Shown here piece after piece: positions 17,367-27,458 of a DNA stretch of 64,000 bases. Under the pieces are notes generated by a model that was not told the DNA's origin, did no database searches, and worked only from the letters and a program-made list of their open reading frames with translations. This stretch comes from Amycolatopsis sp. GTDB taxonomy: Bacteria > Actinomycetota > Actinomycetes > Mycobacteriales > Pseudonocardiaceae. Where the stretch lies: positions 19,221-83,220 of the forward strand of contig NZ_JAODNM010000118.1 of NCBI RefSeq assembly GCF_025464955.1, read 5' to 3'. The position numbers and the translations under genes are program-made. Every line of letters begins with the position of its first letter. Position 1 is the stretch's first letter.

Positions 17367-18626
17367 ATGCCACTCAACAGACGCCGGTTCATCACGGCGA
17401 GCGCGCTGGCGACTCCCATCCTCGCGGCAGGTTCCTCGATCGCCGCCGAAGCGGCCCCAGAGCAGCGCGGGCCGGTCGTCACCGGCGCCGACACCCTCGC
17501 CGCGCAAGGCTGGCGCGCGCTCGCCGGACGCAAGGTCGGCGTCCTGTCCAACCCGACGGGCGTCCTCGCGAACCTCGACCACATCGTCGACTCGATGGTC
17601 GCCGCCGGGGTCCGCCCGGTCGCGGCCTTCGGCCCCGAGCATGGCTTCCGCGGCAGCGCGCAGGCCGGCGGTTCCGAGGGCGACTACACCGACCCGCGCA
17701 CCGGCATCCCGGTGTACGACGCCTACGGGATCACCGCGTCGAAACTCGCCACGCTGTTCACCAAGGCCGGCGTCGACACCGTGGTCTTCGACATCGCCGA
17801 CGTCGGCGCGCGCTACTACACCTACATCTGGTCGCTCTACACCGCGATGGTGGCCGCGGCGAAGGTCGGCGCGGCGTTCATCGTGCTCGACCGGCCGAAC
17901 CCGGTGGGCGGCAAGGCTTTCGGGCCGCTGCTGCAGGCCGGGTTCACCTCCGGTATCGGCGCGAAACCGATCGTGCAGCAACACGGTATGTCCGTCGGTG
18001 AGCTCGCGCGGTTCTTCGACGGCGAGTTCCTGCCGGGCGAAGGCGTGAAGCTCGCCGAACTCCAGGTGGTGCGGACGCGCGGCTGGCGGCGTGACGAGTT
18101 CTTCGCGCAGACGGGCCTGAACTGGACGCTGCCGAGCCCGAACATGCCGACCGCCGACTCGGCATTGGTCTACCCCGGGACCGGGATGTTCGAAGGCACG
18201 CTGTTCGCCGAAGGCCGCGGCACCACCCGGCCGTTCGAGATCGTCGGCGCCCCCGGCGTGGACTGGCGCTGGCGTGAGGCGCTCGACGCGGCCGGGCTGC
18301 CCGGCGCGCGGTTCCGCGAGCTCTACTTCGTGCCGACGTTCAACAAGTTCGTCAACCAGACGTGCGGCGGCGTGCAGCTGACGGTCACCGCGCCCGCCGA
18401 GTTCGACGCCATCAAGACGGCGGTCACGATGTTCGTGACCGCGAAGAAGCTGTACCCGGCCGCGTTCGGCTGGCGCCCCGACAACTACATCGACCTGCTC
18501 TCCGGATCCGATCGGCTGCGCAAGCTGGTCGACGCCGGCGCGGGCGTCGACGAGATCGTCGGCTCCTGGCGAGCCGAGCTGGACCAGTTCGACCGGACAC
18601 GTCGTCGCTATCTGCTCTACCGGTGA
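17367..18626 (+). CDS. namZ: Exported DUF1343 exo-beta-N-acetylmuramidase (NamZ-type)
   Basis: This 419-residue protein has a twin-arginine-like signal (NRRRFITASA). DUF1343 landmarks are VGVLSNPTGV, FGPEHGFRG, GIPVYDAYG, VFDIADVGARYYTYIWSLY, and DRPNPVGG. Characterised NamZ (YbbC) removes terminal MurNAc from glycan chains and works in sequence with NagZ and the amidase AmiE. The same trio is present here in the order nagZ, namZ, amiE-like, strengthening the assignment. Length is normal for the family. No lesion seen. Confidence 0.92.
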   Translation: MPLNRRRFITASALATPILAAGSSIAAEAAPEQRGPVVTGADTLAAQGWRALAGRKVGVLSNPTGVLANLDHIVDSMVAAGVRPVAAFGPEHGFRGSAQAGGSEGDYTDPRTGIPVYDAYGITASKLATLFTKAGVDTVVFDIADVGARYYTYIWSLYTAMVAAAKVGAAFIVLDRPNPVGGKAFGPLLQAGFTSGIGAKPIVQQHGMSVGELARFFDGEFLPGEGVKLAELQVVRTRGWRRDEFFAQTGLNWTLPSPNMPTADSALVYPGTGMFEGTLFAEGRGTTRPFEIVGAPGVDWRWREALDAAGLPGARFRELYFVPTFNKFVNQTCGGVQLTVTAPAEFDAIKTAVTMFVTAKKLYPAAFGWRPDNYIDLLSGSDRLRKLVDAGAGVDEIVGSWRAELDQFDRTRRRYLLYR

Positions 18627-18639
18627 GGGGACGCGGGAA

Positions 18640-20409
18640 ATGCGTGCTAAGAAGCTGCTAGTCGCGGCGCTGGTCGCGGCCACCACCTTGACCACCGCTG
18701 GAGCGAGCGCGATGGCCAGTCCGGACCGACCCGCACCCCTGCCCGCCACCGGCCGGTTCGACCAGCCGCGGACAGGGTTCGCCCCGAGCGGCACCGTGCT
18801 GCGCCAGGGCAAGCCGTCCGACGTCGGGCTGGACCCGGCACCGATCACCGCGGCCGAGCAGGCACTGAAGAACTGGACGACCACCGGCGGCGCGAACGGC
18901 CACCCGCTGTTCCCCGGTGCCGTCGGGCTGTACGCGCACGACGGCGTGGTCGTCGACAAATACGCCGTCGGGGACGCGCTCAAGTACTCCGACGCTGCCG
19001 GTGACGAGCTGCCCGCGGATCAGCAGCTCCCGATGCGGACCGACACGATCTTCGACATGGCCTCGATCTCGAAGCTGTTCACCTCGATCACGGTGATGCA
19101 GCTGGTGGAGGAGGGCAAGGTGGACATCACCGCGCCGGTGGTGCGTTACCTGCCGGAGTTCGGCGTCAACGGCAAGAGCGCGGTCACCATCGAGCAGCTG
19201 ATGACCCACACCTCCGGCTTCGCGCCCGACCCGGTCCCGTCGCTGTGGGCCGGCTACCCGGACATCCCGTCGCGGCGCGAGGCCGTGCTCGACAGCCCGC
19301 TGCAGAACGCGCCCGGCACGACGTACCGCTACTCCGACCTCAACATGCTCACCCTCGGCATCCTCGTCGAGACGCTGACCGGCAAGACGCTGGACACGGT
19401 CGTGCGCGAGCGGATCACCGAGCCGCTGGGCATGAAGGACACGAGCTACAACCCGCCGGCGTCGAAGCTCCAGAGGATCGCCGCGGAAGAGTACGAGTCG
19501 AGCCCGCCGCGCGGGCTGGTGTGGGGCTCGGTGCACGACGAGAACGCGTGGTCGCTCGGCGGGGTCGCCGGGCACGCCGGGGTGTTCTCGACCGTCGACG
19601 ACCTGGCCGTGCTCGCCCAGACGATCCTCAACGGCGGTGCCTACCGCGGCCACCGGATCCTGCGGCCGGGCACCGTGCGGCAGATGCTGACCGACTACAA
19701 CCAGGCCTTCCCGACCGACAACCACGGGCTCGGCTTCGAGCTCGACCAGACCTGGTACATGGGCGCGCTGGCGTCGCCGGTCAGCGCCGGCCACACCGGG
19801 TTCACCGGCACCACACTGGTGATCGACCCCGAGTCGCGGTCGATCGCGATCCTGCTGACCAACCACGTCCACCCGATCCGCACCTGGGGCTCGGTCAACC
19901 CGGCCCGCGAGCTCTGGGCGACGGCGTTGGCCCGCTCGATGGCGGTGAAGCCCGCGGCGGGCCGCCAGGACTGGTTCAGCGACATCGGCAACTCCGGCAC
20001 CGCCACCTTGACGACCAAACCGCTCGACACCCGTAACGGCCCACTGAACGTGTCTTACGACGCTTTCGTCGACGCGGCGGAGGGCGATTCGCTCACACTC
20101 GAGTCGAGTACGGACGGTGTGACGTGGCAGGCAGTACCAGTGAGTGCCTCAGGTCCGGGCGCGCCGGCCGGTACCGTGTCCGCTTTGTCCGGGCATGGCC
20201 ATCGCTCGTGGTGGCGGGTCACGGGGGCTGTGGGTTACTCACCCCAACCTGTAACACTCCGCTGGCGTTACAACACCGACAAGAATTACACCGGCCGTGG
20301 GGTTTCGGTCGACGGGATTAAAGTCACACACCGGGGCGGGATCGTGCTAGACGGTGAGCTTCCGGGTATCTCACTCGATGCAGTCGGCTGGCAGTTGAGC
20401 TCTCGGTAA
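18640..20409 (+). CDS. Exported serine beta-lactamase-fold hydrolase (AmiE-like) with extra C-terminal domain
   Basis: This 589-residue protein has a Sec signal peptide ending near ASAMA. The catalytic domain has SISK (SxxK; Ser nucleophile), YSDLN in place of YxN, and HTGFTG as the KTG equivalent. In B. subtilis the gene in this context (AmiE/YbbE) cleaves the lactyl amide of MurNAc-peptides. The last 140 or so residues (from about 445) form an additional beta-rich segment with W-R-V-T-G and a conserved DGELPGIS, possibly for binding. It lies 13 nt after namZ. The amidase function is inferred from context. Confidence 0.85.
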   Translation: MRAKKLLVAALVAATTLTTAGASAMASPDRPAPLPATGRFDQPRTGFAPSGTVLRQGKPSDVGLDPAPITAAEQALKNWTTTGGANGHPLFPGAVGLYAHDGVVVDKYAVGDALKYSDAAGDELPADQQLPMRTDTIFDMASISKLFTSITVMQLVEEGKVDITAPVVRYLPEFGVNGKSAVTIEQLMTHTSGFAPDPVPSLWAGYPDIPSRREAVLDSPLQNAPGTTYRYSDLNMLTLGILVETLTGKTLDTVVRERITEPLGMKDTSYNPPASKLQRIAAEEYESSPPRGLVWGSVHDENAWSLGGVAGHAGVFSTVDDLAVLAQTILNGGAYRGHRILRPGTVRQMLTDYNQAFPTDNHGLGFELDQTWYMGALASPVSAGHTGFTGTTLVIDPESRSIAILLTNHVHPIRTWGSVNPARELWATALARSMAVKPAAGRQDWFSDIGNSGTATLTTKPLDTRNGPLNVSYDAFVDAAEGDSLTLESSTDGVTWQAVPVSASGPGAPAGTVSALSGHGHRSWWRVTGAVGYSPQPVTLRWRYNTDKNYTGRGVSVDGIKVTHRGGIVLDGELPGISLDAVGWQLSSR

Positions 20410-20490
20410 CCGAGGCGACGCACTAGGCGACATCTGCACCCGTCAGCACGCGGATCGATTGCGTTCGCAGCGACAGTAAGTTGCCAAGTC

Positions 20491-20552
20491 GTTAACTAGA
20501 GGACGTTAACAACCCCGACCTGGTTAGCGACTTTCTTGACAACGATTAATCG
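20491..20552. promoter_or_regulatory. Candidate promoter/operator region of murR-murQ
   Basis: Two GTTAAC palindromes (20491-20496, 20505-20510) are followed by TTGACA (20536-20541) and, within the spacer, the palindrome CGATTAATCG (20543-20552). They lie 60-120 nt before murR and would suit autoregulation by MurR. No transcription start is known. Confidence 0.35.
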
Positions 20553-20611
20553 CAAATCGAATCCGCAGAGACACGGATGGGTTGCGATCTCACTGAAGGG
20601 GTTGGGTAGCC

Positions 20612-21622
20612 TTGTCCCAAATGCCAACGGTTAGTAACTTTCCGACGGTGAGTGATGCCGAATCCGTCACGATGACGGCACCGTCCGACGCCATGATGCT
20701 GACTTCAGCGGAGCGTGACGCGGACGCGAGCCCGCTCGTCCGGATCCGCTCGCTCCTGCCCGGCCTGGCCCGCGCGGAACAGCGCGTGGCGAAGGTCGTG
20801 CTCGACGCGCCCGGCTCCGTCGCGCGCCGCAGCATCACCGAAGTAGCACTCGCCGCGAACACCAGCGAGACCACGGTGACGCGCTTCTGCAAGGCCGTCG
20901 GCGTCGGGGGGTACCCGCAGCTGCGCATCGCGCTGGCCGCGGACACCGCCCGCTCCGAGATGCGGTCGAGCCACAACCTCGGCGGCGAAATCGGTCCGGA
21001 CGACGACCTCGCCGCGATCATCGGCAAGGTCAGCTACGCCGACGCCCGCGCGGTCGAGGAGACAGCCGAGCAGCTCGACGTGCCGACGCTGCAGCAGGTC
21101 ATCGAGGCCGTCGCGACGGCAGGCCGGGTCGACGTCTACGGCGTCGGCGCCAGCGCCTTCGTGGCCGCGGACCTGCAGCAGAAGCTGCACCGCATCGGCC
21201 GGATCAGCTTCGCCTGGTCGGACACGCACATCATGCTGACCTCGGCGGCGGTACTGAGCCCGGGCGACGTCGCGGTCGGGGTCTCGCACACCGGCGCGAC
21301 CACGGATACCGTCGAGGCGCTCCGCGTCGCGCGTGAACACGGCGCGGTGACCATCGCCGTGACCAACTTCCCGCGTTCGCCGATCACCGAGGTCGCCGAC
21401 TTCGTGCTGACCACGGCGGCTCGCGAGACGACGTTCCGTTCGGGTGCGACAGCCAGCCGCATCGCCCAGTTGACCGTCATCGACTGCCTGTTCATCGGGG
21501 TGGCCCAGCGGCACATGGACGCTTCGGTCAACGCGCTGGACGCGACGAGGGATGCGGTCGGTTCGCACCGGCTCGGTGTCAGACCGGACGGCCGGCGCCG
21601 TCCCCGGGAAACCGGCAAATGA
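20612..21622 (+). CDS. murR: RpiR-family regulator, MurR-type
   Basis: This protein of about 336 residues has an N-terminal RpiR helix-turn-helix (RSITEVALAANTSETTVTRFC, about residues 70-90) and a C-terminal SIS sugar-phosphate domain with VYGVGASAFVA and GVSHTGATTDTVEAL. MurR represses MurNAc catabolic genes and responds to MurNAc-6-phosphate in other bacteria. The TTG at 20612 and ATG at 20621 are both possible starts, and a later ATG at 20672 cannot be excluded. Its stop overlaps the murQ start (ATGA), so the pair is translationally coupled. Confidence 0.9.
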   Translation: MSQMPTVSNFPTVSDAESVTMTAPSDAMMLTSAERDADASPLVRIRSLLPGLARAEQRVAKVVLDAPGSVARRSITEVALAANTSETTVTRFCKAVGVGGYPQLRIALAADTARSEMRSSHNLGGEIGPDDDLAAIIGKVSYADARAVEETAEQLDVPTLQQVIEAVATAGRVDVYGVGASAFVAADLQQKLHRIGRISFAWSDTHIMLTSAAVLSPGDVAVGVSHTGATTDTVEALRVAREHGAVTIAVTNFPRSPITEVADFVLTTAARETTFRSGATASRIAQLTVIDCLFIGVAQRHMDASVNALDATRDAVGSHRLGVRPDGRRRPRETGK

Positions 21623-22575
21623 CCGAATCCGAAAAAGTGAGGCGCATGATGACCGTCCCACGCCAGGTGGTGAACGTCGATTCGCCCACCGAGCAGCGCA
21701 ACCCCCGGACCACCGACATCGATCTCATGCCGACCATCGGCATCCTGGGCATGATCAACGCCGAGGACCGCCGGGTGCCGGACGCGGTCAACGCCGTGCT
21801 GCCGCAGGTGGCGCGCGCGGTCGACTACGCCGTGGAAACGCTGCGCGCGGGACACCGCGTGCACTACGTGGGGGCCGGCACGTCCGGCAGGCTCGCGACG
21901 CTCGACGCGGCCGAACTGGTGCCGACGTTCAACGTGCCGAGCGACTGGTTCGTCGCGCACCACGCCGGTGGTGAGCGGGCGCTGCGCCAAGCCGTGGAAA
22001 ACGCCGAGGACGACGCCTCGGCCGGAGCCGCGGAGATGCTCGACTCGGTCGAGTCCGGTGACTTCGTGCTGGGCTTGACCGCGTCGGGCCGGACTCCGTT
22101 CGTCCTCGGTGCGCTGGCCGCGGCCAGCCGCCGGGGCGCCCGGACGGGGCTCGTGTCCGGCAACCCGTCGGCCGCGAAGCCGGTGGGGGTGGACGTGCTC
22201 ATCGCCGTCGACACCGGCCCGGAGGCGATCGCCGGGTCGACCAGGATGAAGGCCGGGACGGCGCAGAAGATCATCCTGACCGCGTTTTCCACGGCGACGA
22301 TGATCCGGCTCGGCCGGACCTACTCCAACCTGATGGTCAGCATGCGCGCCACGAACGCGAAGCTGCGCGGACGAACCGTCCGGATCCTGCGCGAGGCAAC
22401 GGGGATGAGCGCGCAGGACTGCTCCGAGGCACTGACCGAAGCGGACGGCGAGTTGAAGGTCGCCTTGGTGCACCTGCTGTCCGGGGTGGACGCCGACGCC
22501 GCGGCGCGGACACTGGCGGCCACCGACGGGCACGTCCGCAAAGCCCTCGACATGCTGCGGGTCAAAGCAAGCTGA
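21619..22575 (+). CDS. murQ: N-acetylmuramic acid 6-phosphate etherase
   Basis: This 318-residue cytoplasmic SIS-fold lyase splits the lactyl ether of MurNAc-6-phosphate to give GlcNAc-6-phosphate. Family landmarks are IDLMPTIGILGMINAEDRRV, HYVGAGTSGRLATLDAAE, LGLTASGRTPFV, and GPEAIAGSTRMKAGTAQK. The C-terminal part has the three-helix segment DCSEALTEADGELKVALV. A second ATG pair at 21649/21652 is possible. It is coupled to murR. No MurNAc transporter or kinase lies within the cluster. Confidence 0.95.
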   Translation: MTESEKVRRMMTVPRQVVNVDSPTEQRNPRTTDIDLMPTIGILGMINAEDRRVPDAVNAVLPQVARAVDYAVETLRAGHRVHYVGAGTSGRLATLDAAELVPTFNVPSDWFVAHHAGGERALRQAVENAEDDASAGAAEMLDSVESGDFVLGLTASGRTPFVLGALAAASRRGARTGLVSGNPSAAKPVGVDVLIAVDTGPEAIAGSTRMKAGTAQKIILTAFSTATMIRLGRTYSNLMVSMRATNAKLRGRTVRILREATGMSAQDCSEALTEADGELKVALVHLLSGVDADAAARTLAATDGHVRKALDMLRVKAS

Positions 22576-22584
22576 CGACCCGAC

Positions 22585-22636
22585 GGACTCGTGAGTGTTC
22601 CGGCCGGTTAGAACGAGCCGGAACGCTCACGAGTCC
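22585..22636. repeat. Dispersed palindrome family A, copy 1
   Basis: Left arm GACTCGTGAGTGTTCCGGC (from 22586) and right arm GCCGGAACGCTCACGAGTC (22617-22635) match at 18 of 19 positions. The element is located between the convergent genes murQ and the Fic-like gene. The same arm recurs at 51638 and 63846. It may act as a bidirectional terminator. Confidence 0.8.
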
Positions 22637-22653
22637 TGGACGCTCGACAGCCG

Positions 22654-23385
22654 CTAGCTGACGGCATCCGAGATGCCTTTGGCTTCCCGTGCGCCGGTTT
22701 CCACCGCTTCACAACTGAAGAGCAGCCAGGTGCGGACGCCGTCGGGAGTGCCGGTGGCGAAGCCCTCGGCCGCGGCCGCGTACTGCCGGACGCGCCGGAA
22801 GAACGCGACCTCGGGCACGGTCAGTGCCTTGGGATCGAGCCCGGTCGCGATCATGGTCAGCCGGGCGGCGGCCCTGGCCACCACGCCGTCCGCGCTGCCG
22901 AAAGGCCGCAGCGCAAGCAATTCTCCGTGCACGACGGCTGTGAGCAACGGACCGGGCACCGACGTCGCACCCGTCACCAACTGCGCGAGCAGCTCGAGCC
23001 GGGGGCCGACGCCTTCGTCGTTCTTGGGCCTGCCAAGCACATCGGGATCCGACACCAGATCCGCGGCGGCGAGCAGGTGTATCCGCGCCAGCGCCTGAAG
23101 TGGCGCGCGCCGCCAGGTCGGCAGCAGTGATTCCAGTGCCTCGGCCACCCGCAGGGCGCCCGAGAGAATCGGGTCTGTCACGGACGCGTCGGCCGGGATT
23201 TCCGCGTCGCCGCCGTCGATGGCTGCCGAAGCCCTGGCCGCCCGTACAGACGCCTCCGCAGCTGTCGCGGAGCCGCCTCGCAGGTTCGCCGGGAGCCGAT
23301 GCACCGCGAAGACGCTGTCCTGCGCGGATTTCACCGCTGCCGCAACACCTTCGAGGTCGAGCAGGGGCGCGAGCGGATCAGTCAT
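22654..23385 (-). CDS. Hypothetical protein resembling a degenerate Fic fold
   Basis: This 243-residue soluble, helix-rich protein has ARASAAIDGGDAEIP near residue 60, resembling the start of Fic domains, and VVHGELLALRPFGSADGVVARAAARL near residue 165. The latter aligns by eye with the Fic motif HPFxxGNGRxxR, but His is Arg and GNGR is not kept. AMPylation activity is therefore unlikely. Rv3662c occupies the same place after the HAD gene in M. tuberculosis. It lies 34 nt downstream of the phosphoribosyltransferase gene, probably co-transcribed. Function unknown. Confidence 0.7.
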   Translation of the reverse strand: MTDPLAPLLDLEGVAAAVKSAQDSVFAVHRLPANLRGGSATAAEASVRAARASAAIDGGDAEIPADASVTDPILSGALRVAEALESLLPTWRRAPLQALARIHLLAAADLVSDPDVLGRPKNDEGVGPRLELLAQLVTGATSVPGPLLTAVVHGELLALRPFGSADGVVARAAARLTMIATGLDPKALTVPEVAFFRRVRQYAAAAEGFATGTPDGVRTWLLFSCEAVETGAREAKGISDAVS

Positions 23386-23419
23386 ATCGCCGCCTCAGCG
23401 GGAGAAAGTACTTCGGCGG

Positions 23420-23923
23420 TCACGCGTCCAGCACCTGTCCCGAACGCTTCACCAGCGGCGGCTCGGTCGACCACGGGAAGTTGATCCAGCGGTCGGTCTT
23501 ACGCCAGACGTACTCGCATTTCACCGTCGAGTGCGGCTTCTCGTAGATCACCGCGCTGCGGACTTCGGCGACCTGGTTCAAGCAGAAGTCCCGCACCAGC
23601 TTCAGCGTGGCGCCGGTGTCGGCGACGTCGTCGGCGATCAGCACGGTCGCGCCGGTGAGATCGACGGCGTTCGGCACCGGCGGCAGCATCACCGGAAGTT
23701 CGAGGCGCTCGTCGACGCCGGTGTAGAACTCGACGTTCATCACGTGCAGGTTCTTGACGTCGAGGGAGTAGCCCAACGCGCCCGCGACAAACAGGCCGCC
23801 ACGCGCGATCGACAGGATCAGGTCGGGCTCGAACCCGTCGTCGGCCACCGCTCGCGCGAGCTCCCTGCTGGCCGAACCGAACAACTCCCAGGTGAGCTCT
23901 TCCCGCTCTTCGGCCATGTTCAT
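23420..23923 (-). CDS. Purine-type phosphoribosyltransferase
   Basis: This 167-residue cytoplasmic enzyme has the PRPP-binding signature VLIADDVADTGATL, an early PDLILSIARGGLFVAG segment (PPi loop), and a C-terminal KTDRWINFPW that fits a base-binding hood. It belongs to the Gpt/xanthine-guanine type of transferase. The exact base is not decidable from sequence. Two ATG codons (MNMAEE) are possible starts. It is probably first gene of a two-gene operon with the Fic-like gene. Confidence 0.85.
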   Translation of the reverse strand: MNMAEEREELTWELFGSASRELARAVADDGFEPDLILSIARGGLFVAGALGYSLDVKNLHVMNVEFYTGVDERLELPVMLPPVPNAVDLTGATVLIADDVADTGATLKLVRDFCLNQVAEVRSAVIYEKPHSTVKCEYVWRKTDRWINFPWSTEPPLVKRSGQVLDA

Positions 23924-24013
23924 GGTGGGAGCATAAAGAACGGCAAAGTGGACTGCTGAAATGCTTCAGAATTGGCTCTACTGAACGTCCACTGCTCGAC
24001 CTACGGTGGACCA

Positions 24014-24598
24014 GTGACCGACGAATGGAACCAGCAGCCACCCCTGCGCGGCGAGCACGTCCACCTCGAAGCACTGACGGCCGAGCACGCCGAAGGGCTG
24101 CTCAAGGCCGGTGACGATCCCGCCATCTGGACGTGGCTCAGCACACGTCAGCCTGCTGACCTCGACGGGATGCGTGCGTTCGTCGCGAAGGCGCTGTCCG
24201 ACCCGGCGCGGCTCTGCTGGGTCCAGCTCGACGCGCACACCGGCGAGGTCGCCGGCACGACGTCTTACTACCAGTGGGACGCCGAGCACCGGATCGTGTC
24301 GATCGGCCACACCTGGATCGGCAAGCCGTGGCAGCGAACGGCGTTGAACACCGAGGCCAAGCTCCTGCTGCTCCGCAGGGCCTTCGGGACGCTGAACGCC
24401 GGCCGCGTCGCCTGGGAAACCGACATCAAGAACGAGCGGTCGCAGCGCGCGATCGGACGGCTCGGGGCGAAGCGAGAGGGCGTCCTGCGGGCTCATCGAA
24501 TCCGGCCGGACGGCTCGGTGCGCGACACCGTCGTCTACTCCGTAACGGCCGCCGAATGGCCCTCGGTGGAGCGGGGACTCGCGGCCAGGCTCGCCTGA
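24014..24598 (+). CDS. GNAT-family N-acetyltransferase (RimJ/RimL type)
   Basis: This 194-residue protein begins at GTG 24014. It has LRGEHVHLEALTAEHAEGL at the N-terminus, the beta-4/acetyl-CoA region SIGHTWIGKPWQRTALNTEAK, and NERSQRAIGRLGAKREGVLR near the end, which are typical of RimJ/RimL-like acetyltransferases acting on protein N-termini or small amines. Substrate unknown. It is divergent from the phosphoribosyltransferase gene with a 90 bp gap and is followed by acsA. Confidence 0.86.
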   Translation: MTDEWNQQPPLRGEHVHLEALTAEHAEGLLKAGDDPAIWTWLSTRQPADLDGMRAFVAKALSDPARLCWVQLDAHTGEVAGTTSYYQWDAEHRIVSIGHTWIGKPWQRTALNTEAKLLLLRRAFGTLNAGRVAWETDIKNERSQRAIGRLGAKREGVLRAHRIRPDGSVRDTVVYSVTAAEWPSVERGLAARLA

Positions 24599-24709
24599 CC
24601 GGGGCGGGAAACGGTGACCGCTCGCCTGGGCACTTCGGTCGGGGAGTACTAACGTCGTGCACACGGGCGTCAGCCGCGCATCCGCATCTTTCCCAGGAGG
24701 CCTTGCACC

Positions 24710-26698
<1,989 letters not shown>

Positions 26699-26718
26699 TA
26701 ACCCGCACGACATGACCA

Positions 26719-26750
26719 GACCGTTACTGTCACTTTCGGCAGTAGCGGTC
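26719..26750 (+). terminator. Hairpin downstream of acsA
   Basis: GACCGTTACTG (26719-26729) pairs with CAGTAGCGGTC (26740-26750) with one mismatch, 20 nt after the acsA stop. The loop is 10 nt. No T-tract. Confidence 0.5.
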
Positions 26751-26862
26751 CGTTCCTGCCTGTTCCCCACCTAAGCCCACCCCGAGATGCGACAGTCGAA
26801 CGCATGTTCTACGCTGTCGGCCGGGAGTACACACTCGACCCGCCAAGGGAGACGCACCGACG

Positions 26863-27333
26863 ATGACCGTGGATGCCCTGATCGAAGACAAGACGACGGC
26901 GCCCGAGGCCACCACCGACTCGGCACCGCAGTCCAGCAACACCCCCGCCGCGTCCGCCACCGAGCAGCCGGCAACCTCGTCCGACGCCCCGGAGTCAGCT
27001 CCGGCCGACGACGAGCCCAAGGCCAAGCGCGGCCGCCCGAAGGGTGGCGCCACGGCACGCAAGACCCGGACGGTCGAGCTGACCCTCACGGTCACCGGCA
27101 CCGCCGACGGCAACTGGCAGGCCGAGCTCAAGCACGGCAGCAAGTGGGTCGCGCAGGGTCTGGAGATCCCCGCCGCCGCGGTGTCCCGCGCGGCCAAGGA
27201 GCTCCACGTGGACCTGTCCGGTCCGATCGATGAGGTGATCAACGCGGCCCGCGAGGTGCAGGCCGCCAAGGTCGCCCAGCTCGAAGCCGAGCTCGAGCAG
27301 GCCAAGCTGGCCCTCGCGGAGCTCGACGACTGA
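26863..27333 (+). CDS. DUF6319-like protein with AT-hook-like motif
   Basis: This 156-residue protein has a disordered Ala/Pro/Ser/Thr/Glu-rich N-terminal half ending in KAKRGRPKGG, an AT-hook-like RGRP core. It then has a compact domain (TVELTLTVTGTADGNWQAEL, GSKWVAQGLEIPAAAVSRAAKEL) and a C-terminal coiled coil (QAAKVAQLEAELEQAKLALAEL). The compact domain resembles DUF6319 proteins of actinobacteria. The motif suggests DNA or nucleoid association, but that is inference. It is flanked by terminator-like hairpins, so probably monocistronic. Confidence 0.7.
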   Translation: MTVDALIEDKTTAPEATTDSAPQSSNTPAASATEQPATSSDAPESAPADDEPKAKRGRPKGGATARKTRTVELTLTVTGTADGNWQAELKHGSKWVAQGLEIPAAAVSRAAKELHVDLSGPIDEVINAAREVQAAKVAQLEAELEQAKLALAELDD

Positions 27334-27348
27334 CGTTTCACCATGCGG

Positions 27349-27386
27349 CTGAGGGGGATGTCGGCCAAGAACTGCATCCCCCTCGG
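27349..27386 (+). terminator. Hairpin downstream of the DUF6319 gene
   Basis: GAGGGGGATG (27351-27360) pairs perfectly with CATCCCCCTC (27375-27384), and the stem extends by two or three pairs on each side. It starts 16 nt after the stop codon and precedes the gntR promoter. Confidence 0.6.
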
Positions 27387-27426
27387 CAATGGTGCCCGCC
27401 GGCACCCACCAGGCAGTAGAGTCCAC

Positions 27427-27445
27427 GTATACAACGTGTATGCAC
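27427..27445. promoter_or_regulatory. Candidate GntR operator upstream of gntR
   Basis: GTATACAACGTGTATGCAC contains the palindrome ATACA-ACG-TGTAT. It lies 13 nt before the gntR start and matches at 16 of 19 positions with a site between the transporter and DUF2848 genes. This suggests autoregulation plus control of the cassette. Confidence 0.6.
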
Positions 27446-27458
27446 TGGAGGGGTGGGC

